Part shown: one piece after another, positions 49,630 to 58,818 of the stretch
Layout: each line of letters begins with the position of its first letter
How positions within the stretch are numbered: the first letter of the stretch is position 1
Assembly: GCA_963703175.1 (NCBI GenBank)
Contig: OY969794.1
Location: forward strand, 1,736,001-1,800,000
Length of the DNA: 64,000 nucleotides
DNA from: VRUE01 sp963703175
GTDB taxonomy: Bacteria; Actinomycetota; Thermoleophilia; Solirubrobacterales; 70-9
Direction: 5' to 3'
Program-made: the position numbers and the translations under genes
The notes under the pieces: model-generated
What the model saw: the letters and a program-made list of their open reading frames with translations, nothing else
Database searches by the model: none
What the model was told of the DNA's origin: nothing

Positions 49630-50868
49630 CTACTCCTCGGAGCCGCGCGGGACCTTGCCGCCTTCGGCGCCCGGTTCCTGGGCAGGGCCGCGCGGGGAGG
49701 CGATGCCCAGCACGCGCATCGCCTTGAGGCCGAGGCCGAGCTTCTCGCGACCCTCGGTGGCGGAGACGTCATGACCGCATAACTCGCGCACGCGCTCGAG
49801 CCGGTAGCGGATCGTGTGGCGGTGGGTGAAGAGCTGTTTGGCCGTGGCGGCAACGTTGCCGTCGTTGTTGAGGTAAGCCTCGACGGTGGTGACGAGCTCG
49901 GTCTCGTACTGATCGTCGTAGGCGGCAAGCGGCTCGATCGTCTCGGCGAAGAAGCGCTGTAGCTCGCCGGGATCCTCGCTCATTGCCGGCAGCAGCAGTC
50001 GGTAGGCGCCAGTGTCCTCGAAGGCGAGCAAAGGGCGGCCCTCGGCTTCGCCGACATTGACCGCGAGGCGCGCCTCGCTGCCGGCGCGGTAGAGGTCGAC
50101 TGGGTCGGCGACACGACGGCTGGCGCCGATCGTCAAGTGGAAGCCAGGAAGAGCGTCCTGCAGCTCACGGGCCAGGCCTGCGGCGGCGCGTTGGAGCCGC
50201 TCCTCGTCCCCGGCAGGGACGATCACGGCGATCTCTGTCGCCAGCTCGCCCTCCTCGGCCGCCGCCAGGGCGCCAGGGGCGAGCGAGCGCAGCGTCCGCA
50301 TTGCCAGCGTCAGCACCCGCCCCCGCCACTCTCCCGTTTGCGCCACGCGTGGCGCGGCACGCAGAACGATTGCCCCGGCACCTTTTTCAAGGTCGGCACC
50401 GAGCTCTCCGGCCCGGGCAACGATGTCGCCGCGGTCGGTCACCTGGCGCGCCAGCAGGGCGGCGACGAAGACGCCGGCCACCTCCTCGTTCTGCCAGTCC
50501 GGGGCCCGCGAGCGCTCCAGCTCCAAGGCCAAAAGAGTCGTCACCATCCGTGCGATCGCCGGGTCGGGCGGGGCTTTTGCTCGGTAACGCAGCTCCCCCA
50601 CAGCCGCGTCGGCGACGCGCAGCTCGACGGTAGTCACCCGCTCCCCTCCCGCCAGCAGCTTTTCCTCCTGATCAGGCGACGCGCCAGCAACCGCAAGCAC
50701 CGCCCCCGACCGCTCAATTAGAGCAACGCTGGCGTCAAGTACTCGTGCCGCTGCCCGCGCCACCGCCGGCAACCCAGCTCCCGACTCAACAGCTTCCGAA
50801 AGCGCATCGAGCGTTCCGGGATCAGCCGAATTTGCAGGGGCTTTTTGCCCTTTGGCGCTGGTGGACAT
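49630..50868 (-). CDS. PucR/CdaR family transcriptional regulator
   Basis: 412 aa. The C-terminal PucR helix-turn-helix (TVEAYLNNDGNVAATAKQLFTHRHTIRYRLERVRELCGHDV) follows a GGDEF-like/GAF-type middle region. It regulates by sensing an unknown metabolite. ATG 50868 is leaderless: GATAAT lies 6 nt upstream. The left arm of element A copy 3 covers its -35 position. Confidence 0.85.
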   Translation of the reverse strand: MSTSAKGQKAPANSADPGTLDALSEAVESGAGLPAVARAAARVLDASVALIERSGAVLAVAGASPDQEEKLLAGGERVTTVELRVADAAVGELRYRAKAPPDPAIARMVTTLLALELERSRAPDWQNEEVAGVFVAALLARQVTDRGDIVARAGELGADLEKGAGAIVLRAAPRVAQTGEWRGRVLTLAMRTLRSLAPGALAAAEEGELATEIAVIVPAGDEERLQRAAAGLARELQDALPGFHLTIGASRRVADPVDLYRAGSEARLAVNVGEAEGRPLLAFEDTGAYRLLLPAMSEDPGELQRFFAETIEPLAAYDDQYETELVTTVEAYLNNDGNVAATAKQLFTHRHTIRYRLERVRELCGHDVSATEGREKLGLGLKAMRVLGIASPRGPAQEPGAEGGKVPRGSEE

Positions 50869-50874
50869 CCGCTC

Positions 50875-50880
50875 ATTATC
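50875..50880 (-). promoter_or_regulatory. Probable -10 box of PucR gene
   Basis: GATAAT on the minus strand, 6 nt before ATG 50868. Confidence 0.5.
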
Positions 50881-50896
50881 CCCACGCGCTCCATTC

Positions 50897-51011
50897 AGGG
50901 GTCCATCCGGTAGGGCTGGAACGTCTTGTACTTTTTTTGCGGCGGCGTCCGCGGACGACCGCCAACTGTCTTCAAAAAAAGTTAAGTGGAAGCCCTACCG
51001 GATGGACCCCT
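50897..51011. repeat. Structured palindromic element, family A, copy 3
   Basis: A perfect 21 bp inverted repeat (50897-50917 with 50991-51011), the GAACGTCTTGT / TTAAGTGGA loop strands, and an inner helix lengthened to seven T and seven A. Relative to copies 1-2 it has TAGGGCT instead of TAGGGGT on the left and AGCCCTA instead of ACCCCTA on the right, a compensatory pair change. It lies 14 bp after the last gene of the tatD-dedA operon. Confidence 0.85.
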
Positions 51012-51024
51012 ACCGGACAGGCCC

Positions 51025-51282
51025 TCACCCAACGATTTCAACAATGTCGTTGTAGTAGTAAACGATCGCCAGGCCGACGACGACGCCGGTTAGGACCAGG
51101 GCCACAAGGACGATCAGCGAGAGGAAGCCCGCCGCCGCCTTCTCCCAGATGCGGCCGTAGGAGCCGATTGCGGGAACGAAGATCAGAGCGACGAAGGCGA
51201 CCAGGCTGACCAACCCAGCCGCGCCGAAGAGCAGGTACTCATTTTCGATCTTCTGCAGGGCCAGCGGCAGCACGGATCCCAT
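51025..51282 (-). CDS. Small two-helix membrane protein
   Basis: 85 aa. Two hydrophobic helices (YLLFGAAGLVSLVAFVALIFVPAIG and AAAGFLSLIVLVALVLTGVVVGLAIVYYY) joined by GRIWEK; no motif recognised. ATG 51282 overlaps the end of the DedA-PAP2 gene by 44 bp in the same direction, so it is the last gene of the operon. It ends just before element A copy 3. Confidence 0.65.
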   Translation of the reverse strand: MGSVLPLALQKIENEYLLFGAAGLVSLVAFVALIFVPAIGSYGRIWEKAAAGFLSLIVLVALVLTGVVVGLAIVYYYNDIVEIVG

Positions 51283-52756
51283 TCTGCCGCACCGTCGTGA
51301 CGATGAGGGCTACCGCTGCACATAAAGAGAACGCAGCCGCGCCGAGCGCCCAGCCGGCATTGACGTCGCTCATGTAGTGGACGCCAAGGTAGACGCGCGA
51401 AAGACCGATGAGAGCGGTGATGACAATCCCCGTCGCAACCACCAGTGCCCCACGCGCCATCCCAGTCCGCAACCGCATTACGATCGTTACCGCGAGCCAG
51501 ACGTAGAAGGTCGAGTAAGCGGCGTGGGCACTGGGGAAGGAGGATCCCAAGGTGTCGACCAGACCATCGCCGGGGCGGGGGCGGTCGACTGCGTCCTTGA
51601 GCTCATGGACGCCGACGATCACGATCGCCGCGCCGGCGAGGAGTACGCCAAGCTCGGCCCAGCGGCGACGCGCGGCGAGGGCTGCGGCGGCGATCGCGGC
51701 CAGTGACCAGCAAACGGCCGCGGATCCAAGCGCCGTCACCACCTTGGCGATATCGACCAGCCAACTCGTGCGCAGCTTTTCGGCGATTTCCATCGCCGTG
51801 ACGTCGCCCGGCGTGGGTCCCGGTTCGCCGCTGACGATCACCGTGTAGGCGACGAGGACGAAAGCGGCGACGGCGAAGGTCGCCATCAGCGAAGTGAATT
51901 CGAGCCCGAAGGTGCCGCCTGGCGTCACCCGGTCCCAAAGGAAGCTGAGCTGTGGCTGGAAGCGCCGCACCAGCCGCACCAGCCAGGCGGTTGCCCAGCG
52001 CTCTTCCATCCAGCGCACGGCGGCCCGCCGGTTGGCCTCGACCCGGAAGTGGCGCACCAGCATGACCGTGCCGACGACGAGGACGATCAGGGTGCCGAGC
52101 AGGAATGCTCCCCGCCCGGCGTACTTGGCGGCGGTGTCGATGCTGCGCGAGAAGAAGTAGCCGATCAGGATGTGGGCGCTGGCCCAAAGTCCGGTGCCGA
52201 GGATGCTGTAGGGGACGAAGGCGCGGTAGCGCATGCCCGAGCTGCCGGCGATGAATGGGGCGAAGGCGCGCACGAGGCTGATGAAGCGGCCGATGAAGAT
52301 CGTCTTGCCGCCGTGCCGGGAGAAGTAGTCCTCGACCTTCTCGAAGCGCTCGTGGCTGATCCCGAAGCGGGGGCCGTTGCGCATTACGAACTCGCGGCCG
52401 AGGCGGCGGCCGAGGAAGAAACTGGTGGTGTCGCCGGCCCAGGCGGAGAACCAGGCGATCGCGATCAGCAGGTAGATGCTGATCGCGCCCTGTCCGGCGA
52501 CCGCCCCTCCCAACAGCATCACGGTCTCGCCGGGGACGACGAGGCCGACGAAGGCGCCGGTCTCGGCGAAGGCGAAGGCGCCGACGAGGAGGTAGGTCCA
52601 GGCGCCGAGCGCGTTGGAGACGTCTTCCAGTAGTCCCTGCAGTTCGTCGTGCGGAATCACCCGGCTGAGCAGGTAGTAGCCGGTGGCGATCGCGGCAGCG
52701 ATCGCGACGAGCACCAGGCGGCGGTTGCGTCGGTTCTCCGGCAGCTGCAGTTTCAC
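51239..52756 (-). CDS. Fusion of DedA and PAP2 phosphatase domains
   Basis: 505 aa. The N-terminal half is a DedA/SNARE-associated domain (FVGLVVPGETVMLLGGAVAG; RFGISHERFEKVEDYFSRHGGKTIFIGRFISLVRAFAPFIAG). The C-terminal half is a type 2 phosphatidic-acid phosphatase: KDAVDRPRP, SSFPSAHA and SRVYLGVHYMSDV supply the catalytic motifs. DedA proteins recycle undecaprenyl phosphate across the membrane and PAP2 proteins dephosphorylate undecaprenyl pyrophosphate, so this one polypeptide may do both. It follows ispE, which feeds isoprenoid synthesis. Confidence 0.88.
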   Translation of the reverse strand: MKLQLPENRRNRRLVLVAIAAAIATGYYLLSRVIPHDELQGLLEDVSNALGAWTYLLVGAFAFAETGAFVGLVVPGETVMLLGGAVAGQGAISIYLLIAIAWFSAWAGDTTSFFLGRRLGREFVMRNGPRFGISHERFEKVEDYFSRHGGKTIFIGRFISLVRAFAPFIAGSSGMRYRAFVPYSILGTGLWASAHILIGYFFSRSIDTAAKYAGRGAFLLGTLIVLVVGTVMLVRHFRVEANRRAAVRWMEERWATAWLVRLVRRFQPQLSFLWDRVTPGGTFGLEFTSLMATFAVAAFVLVAYTVIVSGEPGPTPGDVTAMEIAEKLRTSWLVDIAKVVTALGSAAVCWSLAAIAAAALAARRRWAELGVLLAGAAIVIVGVHELKDAVDRPRPGDGLVDTLGSSFPSAHAAYSTFYVWLAVTIVMRLRTGMARGALVVATGIVITALIGLSRVYLGVHYMSDVNAGWALGAAAFSLCAAVALIVTTVRQNGIRAAAGPAEDRK

Positions 52757-53583
52757 TGCGTCGTCCCCGCCTCGCAGACGATCGCGTCCTCCCGTTCCAG
52801 TCTGTCCGCAGCTGATTTTGCCGCCTCCAGGGTGGGGAAGAGCCCGACAGCGGTGGGCCCGGACCCGGTGAGGAAGGCCAGCGGAGCGCCGGCTTCACGA
52901 AGGGCGTCTAGCGCGCCACCGATATCGGGCCTCAGTGAGATCGCAGCGGGTTCGAGGTCGTTTGCCAGCGGCTCGGCGTACTCGAGTGGAGAGGCCCCGG
53001 TCCCGGCCGCTTCGCGCAGGCGGGTGGCGAGTGCCTCCAGCTCGCCCTCGTCCCGGCCGAGCTCAAGCCGGTCGGCCTCGGCGAAGACCGCGGCGGTGCT
53101 CAAACCGCCGCCACCGGGTAGCAGTAGGACCGCATGGGGGGATGGGGCCGGCAGGCGCTCGATGCGCTCGCCGGCCCCACGCACCAATGCAAGTGCTGGC
53201 AGTAGCTGCGAGGGCACATCGGCACCGAGCTTCGCCGCGAGCGACTCGAGGTCGCCGACCGCGCCCTCGGCCAATCGCAAGACTGCCGCTGCGTCGGCGC
53301 TGCCGCCGCCCAGTCCGGCCGCGACCGGTATCCGCTTCTCGATCTCGATCCGTAGCGGGTGGCTTCTCCAGCCACGCTCACGCAACCCTGCCAGCGCCAG
53401 GGCAGCGAGGTTTTCGCCCTCGACCCCAGGGCAGAGCACTTCGTCCCACTCAGTTTCGGTGACGGTCAGCGTGTCGGCCAGGGCAAGCGGCTCGAACAGC
53501 GAGCAGAGTTCGTGCAGGCCATCGGCACGACGCCGCCCGAGGAAGAGACAGAGATTGAGCTTGGCGGGGGCTTCGATACGCAT
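52753..53583 (-). CDS. ispE: 4-diphosphocytidyl-2-C-methyl-D-erythritol kinase
   Basis: 276 aa GHMP kinase: PAKLNLCLFLGRRRADGLHEL at the N terminus, ATP loop PVAAGLGGGSADAAAVL and the C-terminal LTGSGPTAVGLF. It phosphorylates CDP-ME in the MEP isoprenoid pathway. ATG 53583 fits the family start. It follows rsmA, a common gene order. Confidence 0.93.
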   Translation of the reverse strand: MRIEAPAKLNLCLFLGRRRADGLHELCSLFEPLALADTLTVTETEWDEVLCPGVEGENLAALALAGLRERGWRSHPLRIEIEKRIPVAAGLGGGSADAAAVLRLAEGAVGDLESLAAKLGADVPSQLLPALALVRGAGERIERLPAPSPHAVLLLPGGGGLSTAAVFAEADRLELGRDEGELEALATRLREAAGTGASPLEYAEPLANDLEPAAISLRPDIGGALDALREAGAPLAFLTGSGPTAVGLFPTLEAAKSAADRLEREDAIVCEAGTTQ

Positions 53584-53594
53584 CGTGGTGAAAG

Positions 53595-54383
53595 TCAGAC
53601 CCTGCCACCATGGTTGCCGCTGGCCTTCCACGGCAGGCCGCGGGCGAGCTCGGCGAACTCTCCCGGCGTGACGTCCTCGGCGCGCACCTCAAGTCGCAGT
53701 CCCAGCTCGGGGAGCATCGACCTCGTTCGGCCCAGGGTGCCGGGGCGGGCATGCGAGAGCGATCGGGCCAACGTCTTGCGGCGGTGGGCAAAGGCGGCAC
53801 GGACGAGGTCGCGGGTGTCGGCGTTGGCGCCGGGGCCGATCCGTCGCAGACCGATCACCGCTGAGCCGACCCGTGGCGGCGGCCGGAAAACGGATGGGTT
53901 GACGGTGCGCAGCATTTTCGTCTCGCAGGCAAGCTGCACAAGCACGCTCGGGGCTCCGTACTCGCGCCGGCCCGGTTCGGCGCCGAGGCGATCGGCGATC
54001 TCGCGTTGCACCATCAGCGTCCAGCTGCGCACCGAAGGCAGCAACTCGATAGTGCGGATGATCAGCGGGGTCGCGATCGAGTAGGGAAGGTTGGATACGA
54101 CGACGCTCGGCACTGGGTCAAATCCACCTAGGTCGAGTCGCAGCGCGTCGCCCCAGTGCAGATCGACGTTGGGGAGCGTCGCGATCTCCTGCAGCGCCGG
54201 TGCCAGGCCGCGGTCGAGCTCGATCGTGTGGACGTGCGCCGTTTTCGCCGCGAGGCGCTTGGTCAGCGGTCCTTCGCCGGCGCCGACCTCCAGCACTACG
54301 TCGTCGGCATTGAGCTGGGCGTCGCGCACGATCGCGTCGAGCAGGTTCGTGTCGGTGAGGAAGTTCTGCCCGAGCCTGACCAT
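53595..54383 (-). CDS. rsmA: 16S rRNA (adenine(1518)/(1519)-N6) dimethyltransferase
   Basis: 262 aa. LGQNFLTD at the N terminus, SAM site LEVGAGEGPLTKRLA, and the catalytic NLPYSIATPL are the KsgA hallmarks. It dimethylates two adjacent adenosines of 16S rRNA. ATG 54383 is 7 bp after the tatD stop. Confidence 0.93.
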   Translation of the reverse strand: MVRLGQNFLTDTNLLDAIVRDAQLNADDVVLEVGAGEGPLTKRLAAKTAHVHTIELDRGLAPALQEIATLPNVDLHWGDALRLDLGGFDPVPSVVVSNLPYSIATPLIIRTIELLPSVRSWTLMVQREIADRLGAEPGRREYGAPSVLVQLACETKMLRTVNPSVFRPPPRVGSAVIGLRRIGPGANADTRDLVRAAFAHRRKTLARSLSHARPGTLGRTRSMLPELGLRLEVRAEDVTPGEFAELARGLPWKASGNHGGRV

Positions 54384-54390
54384 CCAGGCC

Positions 54391-55158
54391 CTACCAGCCG
54401 AAGAGGGTGCGGGCGTTCGCCTCCACGATCCCCTCCAACTCCTCGTAGAAGATGCCGCGCGCGGCGGCTACGACCTGGGCCGTGTCGACGACATAGGCGG
54501 GCTCGTTGGGCTTGCCGCGGACGGTCTGGGGAGCCAGGTAGGGGGCATCGGTCTCGACCAAGATCAGCTCCGCGGGCAGCTGGGCGGCGGCCTCGCGCAG
54601 CTCGTCTGATCCTGGATAGGTGGTGTGGCCGGCGAAGGAGCAGTACCAACCGCGCTCGGCGGCATCGCTGGCGCGCCATGGGGCGGAGAAGCAGTGCAGG
54701 ATCACCGGCGTGTCGCTGGCCTGCGCGTCGAGGACCTCGAAGATCTCATCGATCGCGGTCGTCTCGCCGTCCTTGTCGCGGCCGTGGATGACTATCGGCA
54801 GCCTCTGCTCGCGGGCGATCGCCACTTGCGCCTCGAAAGCCTGTCGTTGCTCGGCCGGGCTCGCCATCTCGTGGTAGTAATCGATCCCGGTCTCGCCGAT
54901 CGCCCGCACCTTCTCGTGCCCGGCGAGGCGGGCGATCTGCTCGGCCTGCGCGTCATCAAAGCCGCTCGCCTCGGTCGGGTGGCGTCCGACGCTGGCGAAG
55001 ACCGCCTCGTGGCGCTCGGCGGCGCCGAGCGCGGTCTCGTTCTGCTCGCCACCGAGGCCGACGTTGAGCATGCGGGTCACGCCCGCCGCGAGCGCGTCGG
55101 CCACGAGCTCGGCCTCGGGCCGCTCGCAGAGAAAGAGATGCGTGTGGGAATCGATCAT
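54391..55158 (-). CDS. tatD: TatD family DNase
   Basis: 255 aa. Metal ligands: MIDSHTHL, a central IGETGIDYY glutamate, IVIHGRD, LHCFSA and VETDAPYLAP. It is a 3'-5' DNase/RNase family member. ATG 55158 is leaderless from TAGGCT 7 nt upstream. First gene of the tatD-rsmA-ispE-dedA/PAP2 operon. Confidence 0.92.
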   Translation of the reverse strand: MIDSHTHLFLCERPEAELVADALAAGVTRMLNVGLGGEQNETALGAAERHEAVFASVGRHPTEASGFDDAQAEQIARLAGHEKVRAIGETGIDYYHEMASPAEQRQAFEAQVAIAREQRLPIVIHGRDKDGETTAIDEIFEVLDAQASDTPVILHCFSAPWRASDAAERGWYCSFAGHTTYPGSDELREAAAQLPAELILVETDAPYLAPQTVRGKPNEPAYVVDTAQVVAAARGIFYEELEGIVEANARTLFGW

Positions 55159-55165
55159 CGCGACC

Positions 55166-55171
55166 AGCCTA
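55166..55171 (-). promoter_or_regulatory. Probable -10 box of tatD operon
   Basis: TAGGCT on the minus strand, 7 nt before ATG 55158. Confidence 0.5.
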
Positions 55172-55180
55172 GTCCAAGGG

Positions 55181-55227
55181 GTGTGGTCGACTTTTGGTCC
55201 GCATAGCGGCATAAAAGCCGACCGCAC
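55181..55227. promoter_or_regulatory. Long imperfect palindrome between tatD and metH promoters
   Basis: GTGTGGTCGACTTTT (55181-55195) pairs with AAAAGCCGACCGCAC (55213-55227), one mismatch and one wobble, around CCGC-ATA-GCGG. It lies upstream of both -10 boxes, so it is outside the likely leaderless transcripts and more probably a protein-binding site than a riboswitch. Confidence 0.5.
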
Positions 55228-55236
55228 TCACCCCGG

Positions 55237-55242
55237 TAGCCT
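55237..55242 (+). promoter_or_regulatory. Probable -10 box of metH
   Basis: TAGCCT, 9 nt before ATG 55252. Confidence 0.4.
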
Positions 55243-55251
55243 CTTTCATCT

Positions 55252-58200
55252 ATGTCCGAGCGCGATTACATAGCCGCCACCAAGGAACGCGTCATCGTCT
55301 TCGACGGTGGCATGGGCGCGACCCTGGAGCAGTTCGACCTGACGCAGGAGGACTACGGCGGCCTGCTCGGCAAATGCCACGAGGCGCTGGTGCTCAATCG
55401 TCCCGACGTGATCGAGGGCGTCCACGCCTCGATGCTCGAGGCCGGTGCCGAGGTGGTCGAGACCGACAGCTTCCAGGGCTCGCGGCTGAAGCTCGAGGAG
55501 TGGGGGCTGGGCGAGCACACCCACGAGATCAACGTCAAGGCGGCGCAGATCGCCCGCAAGGCGGCGGGCGAGGACCGCTTCGTCGCCGGCTCGATCGGGC
55601 CGACCGGCTTTCTGCCTGCGTCCGACGATCCGACCCTGGGCAACATCTCCTTTCGCAAGCTGGTCGAGGTCTTTGCCGAGCAGACCAAGGGTCTGGTCGA
55701 GGGCGGCGCCGACCTGATCATCATCGAGACCGCGCAGGACATCCTCGAGGTCAAGGCCTCGATCTTTGGCGCCCGCGAGGCGTTCCAGGAGGCCGGCCGC
55801 ACGCTGCCGATCCAGTGCAGCGTCTCGCTCTTGCCGCAGGGCGGCAAGATGCTGCTCGGCACCGACATCCAGGCGGTGCTGACGACGTTGACCGCGCTCG
55901 ACATCGACGTGATCGGGCTCAACTGCTCGACCGGGCCCGAGGACATGCGCGACGCGATCCGCTTCCTCGGTGAGAGCAGCCCGCTGCCAGTGCATTGCAT
56001 CCCCAATGCCGGCCTGCCGCTACAGGGGCCCGACGGCGAGACGATCTTCCCCGAACAGCCCGAGCCGCTGGCGGCGACGCTGGGCGAGTTTGTTGAGCGC
56101 TACTCAGTTGGGATTGTCGGCGGCTGCTGCGGGACGACGCCCGAGCACATTGCCGCGATTCGCGAGCGGGTCGATGGCCGCGTTCCGGGTGAGCGGCCAG
56201 CGCCGGGACCGATTGAGGTCTCATCGATGATGACCTCGACGCCGCTCGTCCAGGAGCCGCGCCCGACTCTGGTTGGCGAGCGGGTCAACTCGCAGGGCTC
56301 GCGCAAGGCCAAGGAGTTGCTGCTCGCCGACGACTACGACGGCCTGGTTCAGGTCGCCGAAGACCAGGTCGAAGGCGGCGCCCACGTGCTCGACATCTGC
56401 GTCGCGCTGACCGAGCGCGCCGACGAGGACGAGCAGATGGTCGCCGTGGTCGAGCGGGTCTCGCTGACCCAGCCGGCGCCGATCCAGGTCGACTCGACCG
56501 AGCCAAACGTGATCGAGGCCGCGCTGGAGAAGATCCCCGGGCGGGCGATCGTCAACTCGATCAACCTCGAGGCGGGCGAGGACAAGGCGAACGTCGTCGC
56601 GCCGCTGGCGAAGGCCCACGGGGCGGCGCTGATCGCGCTGACGATCGACGAGGTCGGGATGGCGAAGACGGCCGAGCGCAAGGTCGAGATCGCCAAGCGG
56701 ATCCGCGACCTGGTTTGCGAGAAGCACGGCCTCGACCCCGAGGCGCTGATCTTTGACGCGCTCACCTTCACCCTGACCACCGGCGACGACGAGTGGAAGC
56801 CCTCCGCGGTCGAGACGATCGAGGGAATCAGGCGGATCAAGGCCGAGATCCCCGGCGTCAAGACCTCGTTGGGCGTCTCCAACGTCTCCTTCGGCGTCGG
56901 TCAGCCGGCCCGCGCCGTGCTCAACTCGGTCTTCCTCCACCACTGCGTCGAGGCCGGGCTCGACCTGGCGATGGTCAACCCCAACCACATCACCCCCTAC
57001 TCGGAGATCAGCGACGAGGAGCGCGAGCTGACCGACGACCTCGTCTTCAACCGGCGCGAGGACGCGCTGGAGATGTTCATCGCCCACTTCGAGTCCAAGG
57101 GCGAGGAGGTCGCCGAGGAAGCGGACGACCCGACCGAGGGCATGGAGCCCGAGGAGGCCCTGCACTGGCACATCCTGCGCCGCAAGAAGGACGGGGTCGA
57201 GGATTGGATCGATCGCTCAAACGAGAAAATCGGCGCCGTCCCCACGCTGAACGAGGTGCTGCTGCCGGCGATGAAGGAGGTCGGCGACAAATTCGGCGCC
57301 GGCGAACTGATCCTGCCCTTCGTCCTGCAGTCGGCCGAAGTGATGAAGCGCGCTGTCGCGCAGCTGGAGAACTACCTCGACCGGATCGAGGGGCACAGCA
57401 AGGGCAAGGTCGTGATCGCGACCGTGTTCGGCGACGTCCACGACATCGGCAAGTCGCTGGTCAACACGATCCTCACCAACAACGGCTACACCGTGGTCGA
57501 CCTCGGCAAGCAGGTCCCGGTCGAGACGATCATCGAGGCCGCGGTCGAGAACGAGGCCGACGCGATTGGCCTCTCGGCATTGCTTGTCTCGACTTCGAAG
57601 CAGATGCCGATCTGCATCCAGGAGCTGCACCAGCGCGGGCTCGAGTTCCCGGTACTGATCGGCGGCGCCGCGATCAACCGCGACTTCGGCCGCCGCACGC
57701 TCTACCCGCACGGCAAAGAGTCCGATGACGTCTACGCCCCCGGGGTCTTCTACTGCAAGGACGCTTTCCAGGGGCTCGACACGATGGACGCGCTGGTCGA
57801 CGAGCCGGCACGCGAAGCGCTGGTCGAACGGATCCACGCCGAGGCGAAGCAGCTGCGCGAGAAGCCTGTCGTCATCGACGACTCACCGCCGACCACTGAC
57901 GCCAGCGTGCGTTCCGCCGCTGTCACCGACAACCCGATCCCCACGGCGCCATTCCGAGGCGTCCAGGAGGTCGACATCGACCCTGACGAGGTCTACCCGT
58001 ACCTCGACCGCCACGTGCTCTTCAAGCTGCACTGGGGCGGCAAAGGCGTCAAGGGTGAGGCGTGGCGCGAACTGGTTGAGGGCAACGGCGAAGAGGAGGG
58101 CTTCGCGCCGCGCCTGGAGCGGATGTGGCGAGAGCAGGACTACCTTCACCTCCGAGCGCGACTCGGTTACTTTCCCTGCAGCTCGGAGGGAAATGAGTTG

Positions 58201-58788
58201 ATCGTCTTCGACCCCGAAGACCCCGAGCGCGAGCTGGAGCGGCTGGTCTTCCCGCGTCAGCCCAAACACGACCGGATCTGCCTTGCCGACTTCTACCGGC
58301 CGCTGGACAGCGGCGAGCGCGACGTGGTCGCCCTGCAAGGCGTCACCGTCGGGCCCGAGGTAACCGAGCTGATCGAGCGGCTGGAGAGCGAAGGCGAGTT
58401 CGCCGAGCAACTCTTTGTCCACGGCCTCGGCGTGCAGTCGGCCGAGGGCCTGGCCGAGTGGCTACACGCGCGGGCGCGCCGCGAACTCGGCATCGATCCC
58501 GACCAAGGCCGCCGCTATTCCTGGGGCTATCCAGCTTGCCCAGATCAGTCCGAGCACGAGAAGGTCTGGCGCCTACTCGACCTCGAACAGATCGGCATGA
58601 CCCTCTCCGACGGCTATGCCGTGATGCCAGAGCAGTCGACCGTGGCGATAGTCGCCCACCACCCGCAAGCGGTCTACTTTGGCATGAAGTCCGGCTTCAT
58701 CCCCGAGGACAAGGCCCCCGACGAACTGATCGCCGGCACCGAGCGAGGCGGCCAGCTGCCGCCCGAGCGCGAGCCCGTCGAGACGTGA
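55252..58788 (+). CDS. metH: Cobalamin-dependent methionine synthase
   Basis: 1178 aa with all four modules. Homocysteine domain: zinc cysteines near residue 225 (GLNCSTGPED) and 292-293 (GGCCGTTPEH). Pterin domain from about 340. B12 domain: cap helices, then the cobalt-binding DVHDIGKS loop (about 728-735). C-terminal AdoMet reactivation domain ending near the stop. It makes methionine from homocysteine and methyl-tetrahydrofolate. ATG 55252 is leaderless from TAGCCT. No cobalamin riboswitch is visible in the short upstream region. Confidence 0.95.
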   Translation: MSERDYIAATKERVIVFDGGMGATLEQFDLTQEDYGGLLGKCHEALVLNRPDVIEGVHASMLEAGAEVVETDSFQGSRLKLEEWGLGEHTHEINVKAAQIARKAAGEDRFVAGSIGPTGFLPASDDPTLGNISFRKLVEVFAEQTKGLVEGGADLIIIETAQDILEVKASIFGAREAFQEAGRTLPIQCSVSLLPQGGKMLLGTDIQAVLTTLTALDIDVIGLNCSTGPEDMRDAIRFLGESSPLPVHCIPNAGLPLQGPDGETIFPEQPEPLAATLGEFVERYSVGIVGGCCGTTPEHIAAIRERVDGRVPGERPAPGPIEVSSMMTSTPLVQEPRPTLVGERVNSQGSRKAKELLLADDYDGLVQVAEDQVEGGAHVLDICVALTERADEDEQMVAVVERVSLTQPAPIQVDSTEPNVIEAALEKIPGRAIVNSINLEAGEDKANVVAPLAKAHGAALIALTIDEVGMAKTAERKVEIAKRIRDLVCEKHGLDPEALIFDALTFTLTTGDDEWKPSAVETIEGIRRIKAEIPGVKTSLGVSNVSFGVGQPARAVLNSVFLHHCVEAGLDLAMVNPNHITPYSEISDEERELTDDLVFNRREDALEMFIAHFESKGEEVAEEADDPTEGMEPEEALHWHILRRKKDGVEDWIDRSNEKIGAVPTLNEVLLPAMKEVGDKFGAGELILPFVLQSAEVMKRAVAQLENYLDRIEGHSKGKVVIATVFGDVHDIGKSLVNTILTNNGYTVVDLGKQVPVETIIEAAVENEADAIGLSALLVSTSKQMPICIQELHQRGLEFPVLIGGAAINRDFGRRTLYPHGKESDDVYAPGVFYCKDAFQGLDTMDALVDEPAREALVERIHAEAKQLREKPVVIDDSPPTTDASVRSAAVTDNPIPTAPFRGVQEVDIDPDEVYPYLDRHVLFKLHWGGKGVKGEAWRELVEGNGEEEGFAPRLERMWREQDYLHLRARLGYFPCSSEGNELIVFDPEDPERELERLVFPRQPKHDRICLADFYRPLDSGERDVVALQGVTVGPEVTELIERLESEGEFAEQLFVHGLGVQSAEGLAEWLHARARRELGIDPDQGRRYSWGYPACPDQSEHEKVWRLLDLEQIGMTLSDGYAVMPEQSTVAIVAHHPQAVYFGMKSGFIPEDKAPDELIAGTERGGQLPPEREPVET

Positions 58789-58818
58789 GCGCCCGCCAGT
58801 CGTGGCGCCGGTTCGTAA

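Noticed and set aside
55159..55251. Cobalamin or SAM riboswitch upstream of metH
   Set aside because: Only 93 bp separate tatD and metH, too short for a cobalamin riboswitch, no B12-box is visible, and a -10 box lies 9 nt before the start codon.
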